This document shows, one piece after another, positions 1-6,917 of a stretch of 10,644 nt of DNA. Source of the DNA: Armatimonadota bacterium. Lineage in GTDB: Bacteria > Armatimonadota > Fimbriimonadia > Fimbriimonadales > Fimbriimonadaceae. The DNA is taken from NCBI GenBank assembly GCA_023428805.1, contig JAEYWW010000085.1:1-10644 (forward strand). Reading direction: 5' to 3'. A program made the translations under genes and the position numbers. The notes under the pieces were generated by a model. It saw only the letters and a program-made list of their open reading frames with translations, was not told where the DNA came from and searched no databases. Each line of letters starts with the position of its first letter. Within the stretch, counting starts at the first letter, position 1.

Positions 1-232
1 CCCAAAGCCCCTGATGGGCGCGTTCACGATCCGCGCCGGACTGCGCCGCGAGGGCCATGCCATAGGCCGCCGCCACCCCAATCGCCGGAGCCCCCCGCAC
101 CGCCATATCCCGAATCGCATCGCGCACCTCCTCCCATGTGCGGAGGTGCAGCCAGACTTCCCTCCCCGGAAGCACCCGCTGATCCAGCAGCTCCAAGCAA
201 TCATCCTGCCATCGAAGGGCGACCAGGGACAT
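1..232 (-). CDS. mtnA: Methylthioribose-1-phosphate isomerase, N-terminal part (runs off left edge)
   Basis: Translating the minus strand from the ATG at 232-230 gives 77 residues with no stop before the window edge. They contain LLDQRVLP near residue 15 and the family hallmark [14 protein letters not shown] near residues 46-59. Both are characteristic of MtnA, the cytoplasmic enzyme that isomerises 5-methylthioribose-1-phosphate to methylthioribulose-1-phosphate in methionine salvage; it is related to eIF2B subunits. Only the N-terminal fifth or so of a usual ~340-residue protein is present, so the catalytic Cys and Asp cannot be checked. No Shine-Dalgarno motif precedes the ATG. An in-frame GTG at 265 is a weaker alternative, because the ATG places the conserved block at the normal distance. 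The gene lies 60 bases downstream of a methyltransferase on the same strand and may be co-transcribed with it. Confidence 0.9.
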   Translation of the reverse strand, partial: MSLVALRWQDDCLELLDQRVLPGREVWLHLRTWEEVRDAIRDMAVRGAPAIGVAAAYGMALAAQSGADRERAHQGLW

Positions 233-292
233 GGAATCTATTTTGGGCGATCTATTGTGAGACACTCAGGTATCAGGCAAACGTAGCCTGCC

Positions 293-1132
293 TCAAGTTG
301 CCACAATCGCATAGGAGGGTAGAGCCAAAGAGGTGTGCCGAACCTCCGCCAGAATCTGCTGCTGCATTTCAATGAAGCTCCGCAGGCAATCTGGCACGGC
401 GTCGGAGGATGCGTCCAATGCCATGTCGATCTCCCATTTCCCATCATCCAGCCGCGAAGCATCCACCAACTCTTCTCGTTCAACCTGCCATCCAGTTCCG
501 GCCAGCACCTCCCGAAGTTTCTCTCGAGTGTAGGGGGTTCGGATATTCGCCTCGCTCGATTTGTTGAACGACTCAACCTGCCCTTGGACGAGAACTGCGA
601 GAAAATGACCGAGCTGATCAATGGAGCGGGGCTGCATATCCCATTCGGAGAGGCAGAGCCTGCGCGTCCAAGGCCGCGCTTTCGCAAGAACTGCGGCGAG
701 CTGATCCAATGACTCGAAGTACCAGGTGCAGTGCGCCAAGACCACCGCATCAAACCCGCCGGGATTGAAGACTGCCTCCAGAACATCAAAGCCGAACCGG
801 ACATCCAGCCGGCCTCCAAGCGGCCCCGCCATCAGGTGATCCATCGAGTCTCCGAGAGTCACCGGCGCACCATAATTGCGGTCAGCAAGATCGACCGCCA
901 CGATCTGCCCCGATTCGCCCACTGCATCCGCCAGCACCGCCGTCATGTCGCCCTGACCGCACCCGATTTCCAGCACCATCTGACCTTCGCAGATGCCCCA
1001 ACTCTCAACCAGCTTCTGACGAAACGCAGTCTGAGCGATCTGCTGATTTGGCCCAAGTGGATAACCCAGCATCAATTCGGCAATCTCGGCAGGTGAACGC
1101 ATTGGATCAGTATGTTGGATAATCAACAACAC
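293..1132 (-). CDS. Class I SAM-dependent methyltransferase
   Basis: This 279-residue protein has a Rossmann-fold methyltransferase core. Motif I, VLEIGCGQG, is at residues 53-61. An acidic strand-2 end, VAVDLA (D81), is placed to bind the SAM ribose. FDAVVLAHCTWYF at 127-139 fits the strand-4 region. No membrane segment or signal peptide is visible, so it should be cytoplasmic. The substrate cannot be read from sequence; the C-terminal ~100 residues show nothing I recognise. The assigned start is a GTG at 1132-1130 with AGGTG about 8 bases upstream. An ATG at 1102 (residue 11) is possible but has no visible ribosome site. It is transcribed divergently from the diguanylate cyclase gene and lies 60 bases ahead of mtnA. 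The methyltransferase class is secure; the specificity is unknown. Confidence 0.85.
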   Translation of the reverse strand: MLLIIQHTDPMRSPAEIAELMLGYPLGPNQQIAQTAFRQKLVESWGICEGQMVLEIGCGQGDMTAVLADAVGESGQIVAVDLADRNYGAPVTLGDSMDHLMAGPLGGRLDVRFGFDVLEAVFNPGGFDAVVLAHCTWYFESLDQLAAVLAKARPWTRRLCLSEWDMQPRSIDQLGHFLAVLVQGQVESFNKSSEANIRTPYTREKLREVLAGTGWQVEREELVDASRLDDGKWEIDMALDASSDAVPDCLRSFIEMQQQILAEVRHTSLALPSYAIVAT

Positions 1133-1319
1133 CTACCGCACCTACTTCTATCTTCCGATGGTCCTCCAATGTTTTGCCATCGCCTTCAGAATCAAGTAGG
1201 CGGCAACCCCGCAACTTTGCCGATCAACGCTCCTTCAAGTAAGCCGATACTTCCCACATCGGGCAGCCATTTGGCGGGCCTGTGCATACGTTTTGAAGAC
1301 AAACGGATTGGGAGGCGAA
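1133..1319. other. Divergent intergenic region with small hairpins
   Basis: These 187 bases separate the divergent methyltransferase and diguanylate cyclase genes and should hold both promoters. I see no convincing -35/-10 pair. TCAAGTARGCSG occurs twice in direct orientation (1192-1203 and 1235-1246). Short perfect stems can form: GGCAA/TTGCC (1202-1206 with 1217-1221), CCGAT/ATCGG (1244-1248 with 1258-1262), and a competing AAGTA/TACTT (1237-1241 with 1248-1252). It does not match a known riboswitch class that I can recognise, including the GEMM c-di-GMP motif. Confidence 0.35.
1311..1315 (+). promoter_or_regulatory. Ribosome binding site deciding the cyclase start
   Basis: GGAGG stands 4 bases before the ATG at 1320. 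It favours that ATG over an in-frame TTG at 1293, which has no such motif. Confidence 0.7.
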
Positions 1320-2654
1320 ATGGATCGGGAACGGGTGATCGACGTTCTGTTTCCGGCGAAGAGGCATGTGCAGCATGTCTCGCCGGGGATGCAGACGCGC
1401 ATCATGAGCGAGCACTACCACCAGGGCGATCTCATCATCGCCGGACTGATGTTTGTCCATTTCCTGATCGCCTGCGGTCTGAGCTGGGTTTATGACACCT
1501 GGACGCTGGGTGTCGGGGGAGGCGGTGTCGCGTTATTCGCATTCATGTTCTGCGCCCGCTTCCGCCCCGGCACCTATCTCACCCGGTGCATGGCGGGCAT
1601 GAGCTTCATGGCCTTTGCGGCGATCCACGTCTCCCAGATGCGCGGAATGCCCGAGATGAATTTCTTCTACTTCACGGCCTTCTGCATGATGGTCGTCTAC
1701 CAGGATTGGCGATGCTTCTGGCCGGCCGCATTGCTGGCAATCCTTCAACAGTCCATCTTCTTCCTGCTCATCAGCAAAGGTGTGTCCGCATTCTCACTCT
1801 GGACTCCCGATGAACGCTACGGGGGATTGAGGCTCGGATTTCACATGGCCATCCTCGCGGTCGAAGTAGCCCTCTGCGCCTACTGGGCGGAATTCTTCCG
1901 TCAAAAAACCATTCGGGGGGCCATCCAAAAAGCCGAGATCGAGGAAAGCCGCCGGGTCATCCAACTTGAACTCAAGCAGACCGAAGCCCACGTCAACGAG
2001 CTGCATCGCGACCGGAGACAGCTCCAACGTCACGCCGTCGAAAGCGATCTGCGCGCAGCGCAGGCAATGGAGCAGTTGGAGAAGGTCGAGCAGAGCCGTC
2101 AGGAACTCGAAGAACTCAAGGCGAACCTGGAGGCCCGCAATGCCGAGCTCAAAGACCTCAGCGACCGCGATGGATTGACCGGCCTCTACAACCACCGATC
2201 ATTCCAGAACAGCCTGACCGACCTCCTGCGCCGAGGAAAATCATTCAGCTTGATCCTCCTGGATCTCGACCGATTCAAGCAGCTCAATGACAACTTCGGC
2301 CACCTCCGCGGTGACTGGGTGCTCAGGGAATCGGCCAAGGTGATGACTCAGGCCTGCGGAGATGAGTGCGTCATCTGCCGCTATGGCGGTGAGGAGTTTG
2401 CGATCCTCGTGCCAAATTCACTGCCCCGTCAAGCCATGAAGGTTGCCGACAACATCCGCGCCCGCATCGAAGACCACGATTTTTCCGGCATTGACGTCAC
2501 CGCATCGCTCGGGGTGGCATTCAATCGCAACAGCAGCTTGAGCGCCGACGAAATTGTCCACCTGGCCGACACCGCCCTCTACCAGGCGAAGCGTCAAGGA
2601 CGAAACCAGGTTGTCGTCGCGGATCAAAACGATCTGATTTCCACCGCATCCTGA
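1320..2654 (+). CDS. Membrane-anchored diguanylate cyclase (GGDEF domain)
   Basis: This 444-residue protein has three parts. Residues ~36-192 hold about six hydrophobic helices. Residues ~197-282 form a long charged coiled coil rich in Glu, Gln and Arg. Residues ~283-440 are a complete GGDEF domain, which makes c-di-GMP from two GTP. Visible catalytic elements are DRDGLTGLYNHRSF, the metal-binding Asp in LLDLDRFK (D315), LNDNFGHLRGD, and the active-site loop GGEEF at 356-360. The inhibitory I-site RxxD, expected five residues before GGEEF, reads GDEC, so canonical product inhibition is probably absent. The membrane part resembles a sensor domain found in some chemotaxis receptors and cyclases (GMxExHF, a Y-DW motif, then paired His), but here the His positions are Asn114 and Gln143-Gln144. 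The dienelactone-hydrolase gene starts 34 bases downstream and is likely co-transcribed. Cyclase activity is well supported; the signal sensed is unknown. Confidence 0.92.
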   Translation: MDRERVIDVLFPAKRHVQHVSPGMQTRIMSEHYHQGDLIIAGLMFVHFLIACGLSWVYDTWTLGVGGGGVALFAFMFCARFRPGTYLTRCMAGMSFMAFAAIHVSQMRGMPEMNFFYFTAFCMMVVYQDWRCFWPAALLAILQQSIFFLLISKGVSAFSLWTPDERYGGLRLGFHMAILAVEVALCAYWAEFFRQKTIRGAIQKAEIEESRRVIQLELKQTEAHVNELHRDRRQLQRHAVESDLRAAQAMEQLEKVEQSRQELEELKANLEARNAELKDLSDRDGLTGLYNHRSFQNSLTDLLRRGKSFSLILLDLDRFKQLNDNFGHLRGDWVLRESAKVMTQACGDECVICRYGGEEFAILVPNSLPRQAMKVADNIRARIEDHDFSGIDVTASLGVAFNRNSSLSADEIVHLADTALYQAKRQGRNQVVVADQNDLISTAS

Positions 2655-2688
2655 GACATTTCGAGTGCTTCCAGCATTGAGGATAGGT

Positions 2689-3447
2689 ATGAAGCGATTT
2701 TTCCTCGCGGCGATCATCACCGCCCTCGCCACGGCATCTTTCGCCGAAATCAAGACCAAAACCTTCGACTACAACCACGACGGAACCGTCCTTGAAGGTT
2801 TTGTCGCATGGGATGATTCCAAAACTGGACCGCGCCCCGGCGTGATGATCGTCCACGACTGGGATGGGCTGAACGGCTATGAGCAGACCCGCGCCAAGAT
2901 GCTCGCCGAGCTGGGCTACGTCGGATTCGCGGTGGACATCTACGGCAAGGACAGCCGCCCCAAAACCCAGCAGGAGAATGGACAGCAGGCGGGCAAGTAT
3001 CGCGGCGATCTTCCGCTCTTCCGGGGTCGAATGAAGGCCGCGCTCGAGGCGATGAAGGGCATGACCGACATGGTTGATCCCGCCAAAACCGCCGCCATCG
3101 GATACTGCTTCGGCGGCGGGGGAGTGCTCGAAATGGCCCGCGCCGGGATGGATGTGAATGGCGTCGTCAGCTTCCACGGCGGACTCAGCACCACGATGCC
3201 CGCCACCGAGGGCGGCGTGAAGTCCAAAGTGATGGTCTGCCACGCGATGCAGGACCCGTCGGTGCCCCGCGACCAGTTCAACAAATTCCTCGACGAAATG
3301 CGGGACGCTAAAGTGGACTACCAACTCGTCGCCTTCAATGAGGATGTCCACCCCTTCACTGTGATCGGAGGGCCAAGCTACCGCCCGGATGCCGACCGTC
3401 GAAGCTGGGCGGCGATGCAGGATTTCTTCAAAGAGATTTTCGGCTGA
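2689..3447 (+). CDS. Exported dienelactone hydrolase family protein
   Basis: This 252-residue alpha/beta hydrolase belongs to the DLH family (COG0412-like). Residues 1-19 form a signal peptide (MKRFF, a hydrophobic stretch, then SFA before Glu20), so it should act outside the cytoplasm, unlike the classical cytoplasmic enzyme. The nucleophile elbow GYCFGG puts Cys140 in the catalytic place. Asp189 (in MQDPSVP) and His221 (in EDVHPFTV) complete the Cys-Asp-His triad. Glu36 (in TVLEGF) matches the Glu that pairs with the nucleophile in DLH. Known relatives hydrolyse lactones or esters; the substrate here is not determinable. The ATG at 2689 is preferred over an in-frame GTG at 2665 because GAGG lies 6 bases before it and it yields a clean signal peptide. 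It follows the cyclase by 34 bases and is followed by a strong hairpin. Confidence 0.9.
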   Translation: MKRFFLAAIITALATASFAEIKTKTFDYNHDGTVLEGFVAWDDSKTGPRPGVMIVHDWDGLNGYEQTRAKMLAELGYVGFAVDIYGKDSRPKTQQENGQQAGKYRGDLPLFRGRMKAALEAMKGMTDMVDPAKTAAIGYCFGGGGVLEMARAGMDVNGVVSFHGGLSTTMPATEGGVKSKVMVCHAMQDPSVPRDQFNKFLDEMRDAKVDYQLVAFNEDVHPFTVIGGPSYRPDADRRSWAAMQDFFKEIFG

Positions 3448-3453
3448 TCCCCC

Positions 3454-3508
3454 AAAGACTCGAAAAATGCCAGTTCGCCGCCCGCGCGAACTGGCATTTT
3501 CAGTCTTT
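3454..3508. terminator. Long near-perfect hairpin, probable bidirectional terminator
   Basis: The inner stem is 15 perfect base pairs (3464-3478 with 3486-3500) around a 7-base loop, CGCCCGC. An outer 7-bp stem, AAAGACT (3454-3460) with AGTCTTT (3502-3508), extends it across a small CGA/C internal loop. The A-run on the left and T-run on the right make it terminator-like in both directions. It begins 6 bases after the dienelactone hydrolase stop and ends 20 bases before the next start codon. That leaves almost no room for a separate promoter, so an attenuator or mRNA-stability role is an alternative. Confidence 0.7.
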
Positions 3509-3528
3509 GCTTCGTCAAACTGAAGCTC

Positions 3529-5475
3529 ATGCTTGCACTTGCTTTGGCGGCGTTGACCACCGCTCCTGATGTGGATGTCGAAGGGCTTCTTGGGGAGATG
3601 ATGAACCGGCATGCTCCGCTCCAGGCCGAGAACGCCAACTACACCGTCAAGCAGGCCAGCAGCTACGACCGGAAATCGAAGGAGCCAAATACTCCCGAAT
3701 GGTGGGCCAACGACGACTGGTCCAACTTCGTCCGCATTGACGACGTGGACGGCAAGAAGGAATACGTCTTGATGGACGTGACCGGGCCGGGCGCCATTGT
3801 CCGGTTCTGGATCACCGGATTCCAATACAACCGCAACATCAAGTTCTATCTCGACGGCGCGACCACTCCCACCTTTCAGATGCCGATCGACAAGGCCATT
3901 GGCGGCGACGGCTTCGCGCCCGACCCGCTCAGCTACGAGTCCGCTCGTGGGCGCAACCTCTATTTCCCCATTCCCTACTCCAAAAGCTGCAAGGTGACGG
4001 TCGATGGAGCCTATGCCCGCGAAACGGGAGACTTCAAAGACAACCTCTACTATCAGATCAACTATCGAACCTACAATCCCGAGGTCGTGATCGAAACTCT
4101 GACTCCAGCACGCCTTTCCGACGCGATCGATATGATCCAGGAGACTGCGGGCAGGCTGGAAAACCCGGAATCTGAACCCTCCATCCAAACCGCCGATATG
4201 GAGAAGACACTCGCTCCCGGCGAATCGACGGTCATCAATCTGAGCGGTCCGGCAGTCATCAACAATCTCTCCGTCAACCTGTCCGATGCCACCGACAAAC
4301 TCGCCGCCGCCCGCCAGACCGTCATCCGCATGGAGTTTGACGGCGTGGAGACAGTCTGGGCGCCAGTCGGCGACTTCTTCGGAGCAGGCTTCAACCAGGG
4401 CGTCCACACGACTTGGAACCGGGGTTCATCCGAGGGGCTCTACAGTTCATTCTGGCCGATGCCCTTCGGCAAATCCGCAAAGATCACCATCGAGAATCGC
4501 GGCACAAGCAACGTTCCGGTTTCGGTGTATGCCGGGGCGACGGGCTACGAATGGAACGAGAACAGCCTCCACTTCCACGCCCAATGGCGCATGAAATCCC
4601 AGCGCACCAAGCGCGGAACCGGCACCGAGGACTTCACCTTCTGCGACATCAAAGGGCCTGGATTCTATGTCGGCGACAACATCGTCCTCCGCAACGCAGA
4701 CCCCGCTTGGTGGGGCGAGGGGGATGAGAAGATTTACGTTGACGGCGAGAAATTCCCCTCGCACTTCGGCACCGGAACCGAGGACTACTACGGCTACGCC
4801 TGGTGCACACCGGAGTATTTCAGCAAGCCCTTCAACGCGCAGCCGCAGGCGAGCGGGCCGCAGAACGCGGGGCTCGTGACCAACGTGCGCGAGCGGTCGC
4901 TGGACATGATCCCCTTCCGGTCATCGCTCAAGTTCGACATGGAGATCTGGCATTGGGTCGAAGCCGACCTCGACTACGCCTCCACCGCGCTCTTCTATGC
5001 CAAGCCCGGGCTCAACCCCGCTCCCCAGTCGCTGGACGCGATCAAGTCTCCGGTCTGGAAGCCGATTCCGTCGGGAGGATATGAGATTGTTGAGCTGACC
5101 GGAGGCCAGGTGGTGACGCAGAACCTGCTCAGCTTCGGCGAGCACTGGGACAAGAACGACCAGCTCTGGTGGACCGGCGGCAAGCCCGGCGACAAGCTCA
5201 CGATTCCCTTTGAATCATCCAAAGAGGGCCGCCAAGTCCTCGAACTCACCACCACGATGGCCCCCGACTACGCCATCGTCCGCGTCTATCTGAACGGCCA
5301 GAAAATCGGCGACGACCTCGACCTCTACAACGAAAAAGTCATCCGCCAAGTCCACACCTACGACACGGTCGATTTGAAGTCGGGGCGCAACACGCTGACG
5401 TTTGAGATCATCGGAACGAACGCGAAAGCGGTCCCGGCTTATATGTTTGGGCTGGATACGGTGACGGTGAAGTAG
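3529..5475 (+). CDS. Exported GH172 (DUF2961) family glycoside hydrolase
   Basis: This 648-residue protein carries the DUF2961/GH172 signature FGTGTEDYYGYAW at ~413-425. Characterised GH172 members act on alpha-furanosidic linkages in arabinan- or fructose-type sugars. From memory, the Bifidobacterium enzyme uses two Glu residues 21 apart (E270, E291). Here Glu397 (WWGEGDE) and Glu418 (GTGTEDY) have exactly that spacing, so both catalytic residues appear intact. A C-terminal beta-rich region (~560-648) looks like an accessory jelly-roll. The N-terminus MLALALAALTTA is a signal-like stretch with no basic residue. The reading frame is open upstream, and a CTG at 3520 would add MKL, so the start is uncertain. 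The motif GTGTED also occurs at 363-368. The gene follows a long hairpin and converges on the exonuclease gene with 4 bases between stops. Family is confident; substrate is open. Confidence 0.9.
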   Translation: MLALALAALTTAPDVDVEGLLGEMMNRHAPLQAENANYTVKQASSYDRKSKEPNTPEWWANDDWSNFVRIDDVDGKKEYVLMDVTGPGAIVRFWITGFQYNRNIKFYLDGATTPTFQMPIDKAIGGDGFAPDPLSYESARGRNLYFPIPYSKSCKVTVDGAYARETGDFKDNLYYQINYRTYNPEVVIETLTPARLSDAIDMIQETAGRLENPESEPSIQTADMEKTLAPGESTVINLSGPAVINNLSVNLSDATDKLAAARQTVIRMEFDGVETVWAPVGDFFGAGFNQGVHTTWNRGSSEGLYSSFWPMPFGKSAKITIENRGTSNVPVSVYAGATGYEWNENSLHFHAQWRMKSQRTKRGTGTEDFTFCDIKGPGFYVGDNIVLRNADPAWWGEGDEKIYVDGEKFPSHFGTGTEDYYGYAWCTPEYFSKPFNAQPQASGPQNAGLVTNVRERSLDMIPFRSSLKFDMEIWHWVEADLDYASTALFYAKPGLNPAPQSLDAIKSPVWKPIPSGGYEIVELTGGQVVTQNLLSFGEHWDKNDQLWWTGGKPGDKLTIPFESSKEGRQVLELTTTMAPDYAIVRVYLNGQKIGDDLDLYNEKVIRQVHTYDTVDLKSGRNTLTFEIIGTNAKAVPAYMFGLDTVTVK

Positions 5476-5479
5476 AGAT

Positions 5480-6265
5480 TCAGAAGAGATTTCCTTGTCT
5501 CGAGTTGATGCTGGACAAGGGAATTCCTGCATCCAAAAACGCCTGCTTCTGCAGCCGCTCAAACGCGATGTCCGCCAGCCGCTCAAGATTCACCACGTCC
5601 TCGCGGTTGTAGGCGATCAGTTTGTCCAAAGACCCCGTGCGCCCCATGCGGTGCTCGCGCCAGAGGCGGATCGCGTCCAGGCCGGTCACGCCGTCCAAAT
5701 CGCCGCGCGATATCCCGAACTGCTTCTCGATCTTCTTGAGTCCGCCCCGGATTCCGACCTGCTTCAGGGCGAAGCAGAGGTCGATGTGAATCTGGTCCAT
5801 TTCTAGCTTGGGGAATCGCTTGCGGATCATGGGGAGATCGAAGCCTGCGCCGAAGAATGTGACGATCACCTGATACTGACTCAGGATGTCGGGAAGAGCC
5901 GCCAGGCCATCATCTTTGTTCAAGCAGATGAATTCCCTGCCATCCCACAGGCCGATGATCGTGATCGAGTCTCCGAGCTGACCGCCGTCGGTCTCGATAT
6001 CCAGGCAGACCATCTTCTCTCGAAACTCCGGCCAGGCCCGCCAGGCGTTGCGGCTGCCGAGCATCTTCACAAAGTGCTGGTGCCGCCCCTCGTTCAAAGC
6101 CTCGCGGCAATGCCCGAGTGACGTCCGAAGAAGCTCCGTCGAGCCCGCCTTCCAGGATTCGGGGGCGGCGAGAAAATCATCCCATGTCCAGCAGCCCTGC
6201 CGCCACAGATCACGCTCGGTATGCGCGCCGACTCCGGGAATGTGGCAGAAAGTGCTGGTCAGCAA
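5480..6265 (-). CDS. YprB-type RNase H-like (DEDD) exonuclease
   Basis: This 261-residue protein matches the RNase_H_2/YprB ribonuclease-H-like exonuclease family. Exo I is CLDIETDGG (D89, E91). Exo II is FFGAGFDLPMI (D143). Exo III is YNREDVVNL (Y219, D223). Together these give a complete DEDD set for two-metal 3'-5' nuclease chemistry. GGLKKIEKQFGI at 174-185 is also typical of the family. The N-terminus contains IPGVG followed by a GCWTWDDFL segment, which looks like a helix-hairpin-helix-type nucleic acid contact. It should be cytoplasmic. The natural substrate (DNA or RNA) is not established for this group. The start is a TTG at 6265 with no proper ribosome site; AAGG sits only 1 base before it. 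It lies two codons after the upstream gene's TAA and in the same frame, so translation probably depends on coupling or reinitiation. Confidence 0.88.
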   Translation of the reverse strand: MLTSTFCHIPGVGAHTERDLWRQGCWTWDDFLAAPESWKAGSTELLRTSLGHCREALNEGRHQHFVKMLGSRNAWRAWPEFREKMVCLDIETDGGQLGDSITIIGLWDGREFICLNKDDGLAALPDILSQYQVIVTFFGAGFDLPMIRKRFPKLEMDQIHIDLCFALKQVGIRGGLKKIEKQFGISRGDLDGVTGLDAIRLWREHRMGRTGSLDKLIAYNREDVVNLERLADIAFERLQKQAFLDAGIPLSSINSRQGNLF

Positions 6266-6268
6266 GCC

Positions 6269-6814
6269 TTAATACTCGCTCATCGGGCGCGCCTTGAGAT
6301 TGGCGCGAGTCTGCATGGCCTTCTGCGGAAGCTCGATCAACGTGGTGGTCGAAGACGGGAAGAAGTACTTTTGAGTCGGGTCATCGTACCAATAGGTCCC
6401 CGTTTCCAAGTTCTGGTCGAACTCACCCGCGACGCGCATGAGCCCCCTGCCGTACCACACGCCCTTGATGCCGGTGCCGAAGAAATAGGCGGAGGTCCAT
6501 TCCCCGTTCAGAGTGATCGTGCCCTGGCCGAAGTAGCTGATATACCCGTCCTTTTCAAACTCTTTTCGCAGGTTCCCGGCAAGCTGGGCGGTGCCTTTGA
6601 GTTCGCGGATGACAATGGAACCTTTGAAGCTGACCTGAAGGCGACCCGAGCTTCGGATGGAGCGGCCCGAGCCGATGCTGGTTTGGAAATGCAGAGTTGC
6701 GTAATCATCCTTGACCGGGAGCGCGCCTCGCTGCTCCTGGGTGGCAGGCTGCGGAACCGCCAAAGCCACAAGGGCGAGCGCGGGCAACATCATCAAACTG
6801 CGGACAACCTTCAA
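6269..6814 (-). CDS. Small secreted protein of unknown function
   Basis: I do not recognise this 181-residue protein. It begins MKVVRSLMMLPALALVALA, a good Sec signal peptide with a basic n-region, and should be exported. The mature part is rich in Gly, Tyr, Phe and alternating polar/hydrophobic residues (for example YISYFGQGTITLNGEW and GVWYGRGLMRVAGEF). That suggests a mostly beta fold. No Cys, catalytic motif or membrane anchor is visible. The start is taken as TTG at 6814-6812 because AAGGAAGG sits 6 bases before it and the signal peptide begins there. An upstream in-frame GTG at 6838 would give 189 residues but would place that ribosome site inside the gene. It is divergent from the metal-transport operon and directly precedes the exonuclease gene in the same frame. 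Confidence 0.75.
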   Translation of the reverse strand: MKVVRSLMMLPALALVALAVPQPATQEQRGALPVKDDYATLHFQTSIGSGRSIRSSGRLQVSFKGSIVIRELKGTAQLAGNLRKEFEKDGYISYFGQGTITLNGEWTSAYFFGTGIKGVWYGRGLMRVAGEFDQNLETGTYWYDDPTQKYFFPSSTTTLIELPQKAMQTRANLKARPMSEY

Positions 6815-6820
6815 ACCAAT

Positions 6821-6829
6821 CCTTCCTTC
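6821..6829 (-). promoter_or_regulatory. Ribosome binding site deciding a TTG start
   Basis: On the minus strand GAAGGAAGG ends 6 bases before the TTG at 6814. It is one of the strongest Shine-Dalgarno motifs in the window and argues for this start over the GTG at 6838. Confidence 0.7.
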
Positions 6830-6917
6830 AAAAGACACTCTATTATGACCGCCCCCGGCATGGGGGAGCAGCCGACCGAAAGATTCAACAGGACAACCCG
6901 CCCACCCGTTCCCGCAT

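Noticed and set aside
274..290. CAGGC/GCCTG inverted repeat between the methyltransferase and mtnA
   Set aside because: It has only 5 base pairs and no T-run follows in the direction of transcription, so it is not supported as a terminator.
1192..1287. A 31-codon minus-strand frame starting MHRPAKWLPDVG in the divergent intergenic region
   Set aside because: It has no ribosome site and no recognisable family, and it overlaps the probable promoter and leader of the cyclase. Chance is the simplest explanation.
2521..4407. A 628-codon open frame on the minus strand antisense to the hydrolase genes
   Set aside because: It lies opposite the end of the cyclase, the whole dienelactone hydrolase gene and part of the GH172 gene, all with intact catalytic motifs. 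Its translation is rich in His, Val, Gly and Asp without any recognisable domain. It is a shadow caused by high-GC codon use.
6842..6847. CATAAT on the minus strand as a -10 for the secreted-protein gene
   Set aside because: The hexamer is good, but no -35-like sequence lies 16-18 bases upstream (TGCTCC at 17), so I did not list it as a promoter.
6852..6866. CCCCC/GGGGG stem with a 5-base loop between the divergent genes
   Set aside because: It is short and lacks a T-run on either strand. It could be chance in GC-rich sequence and I have no functional reason to call it.
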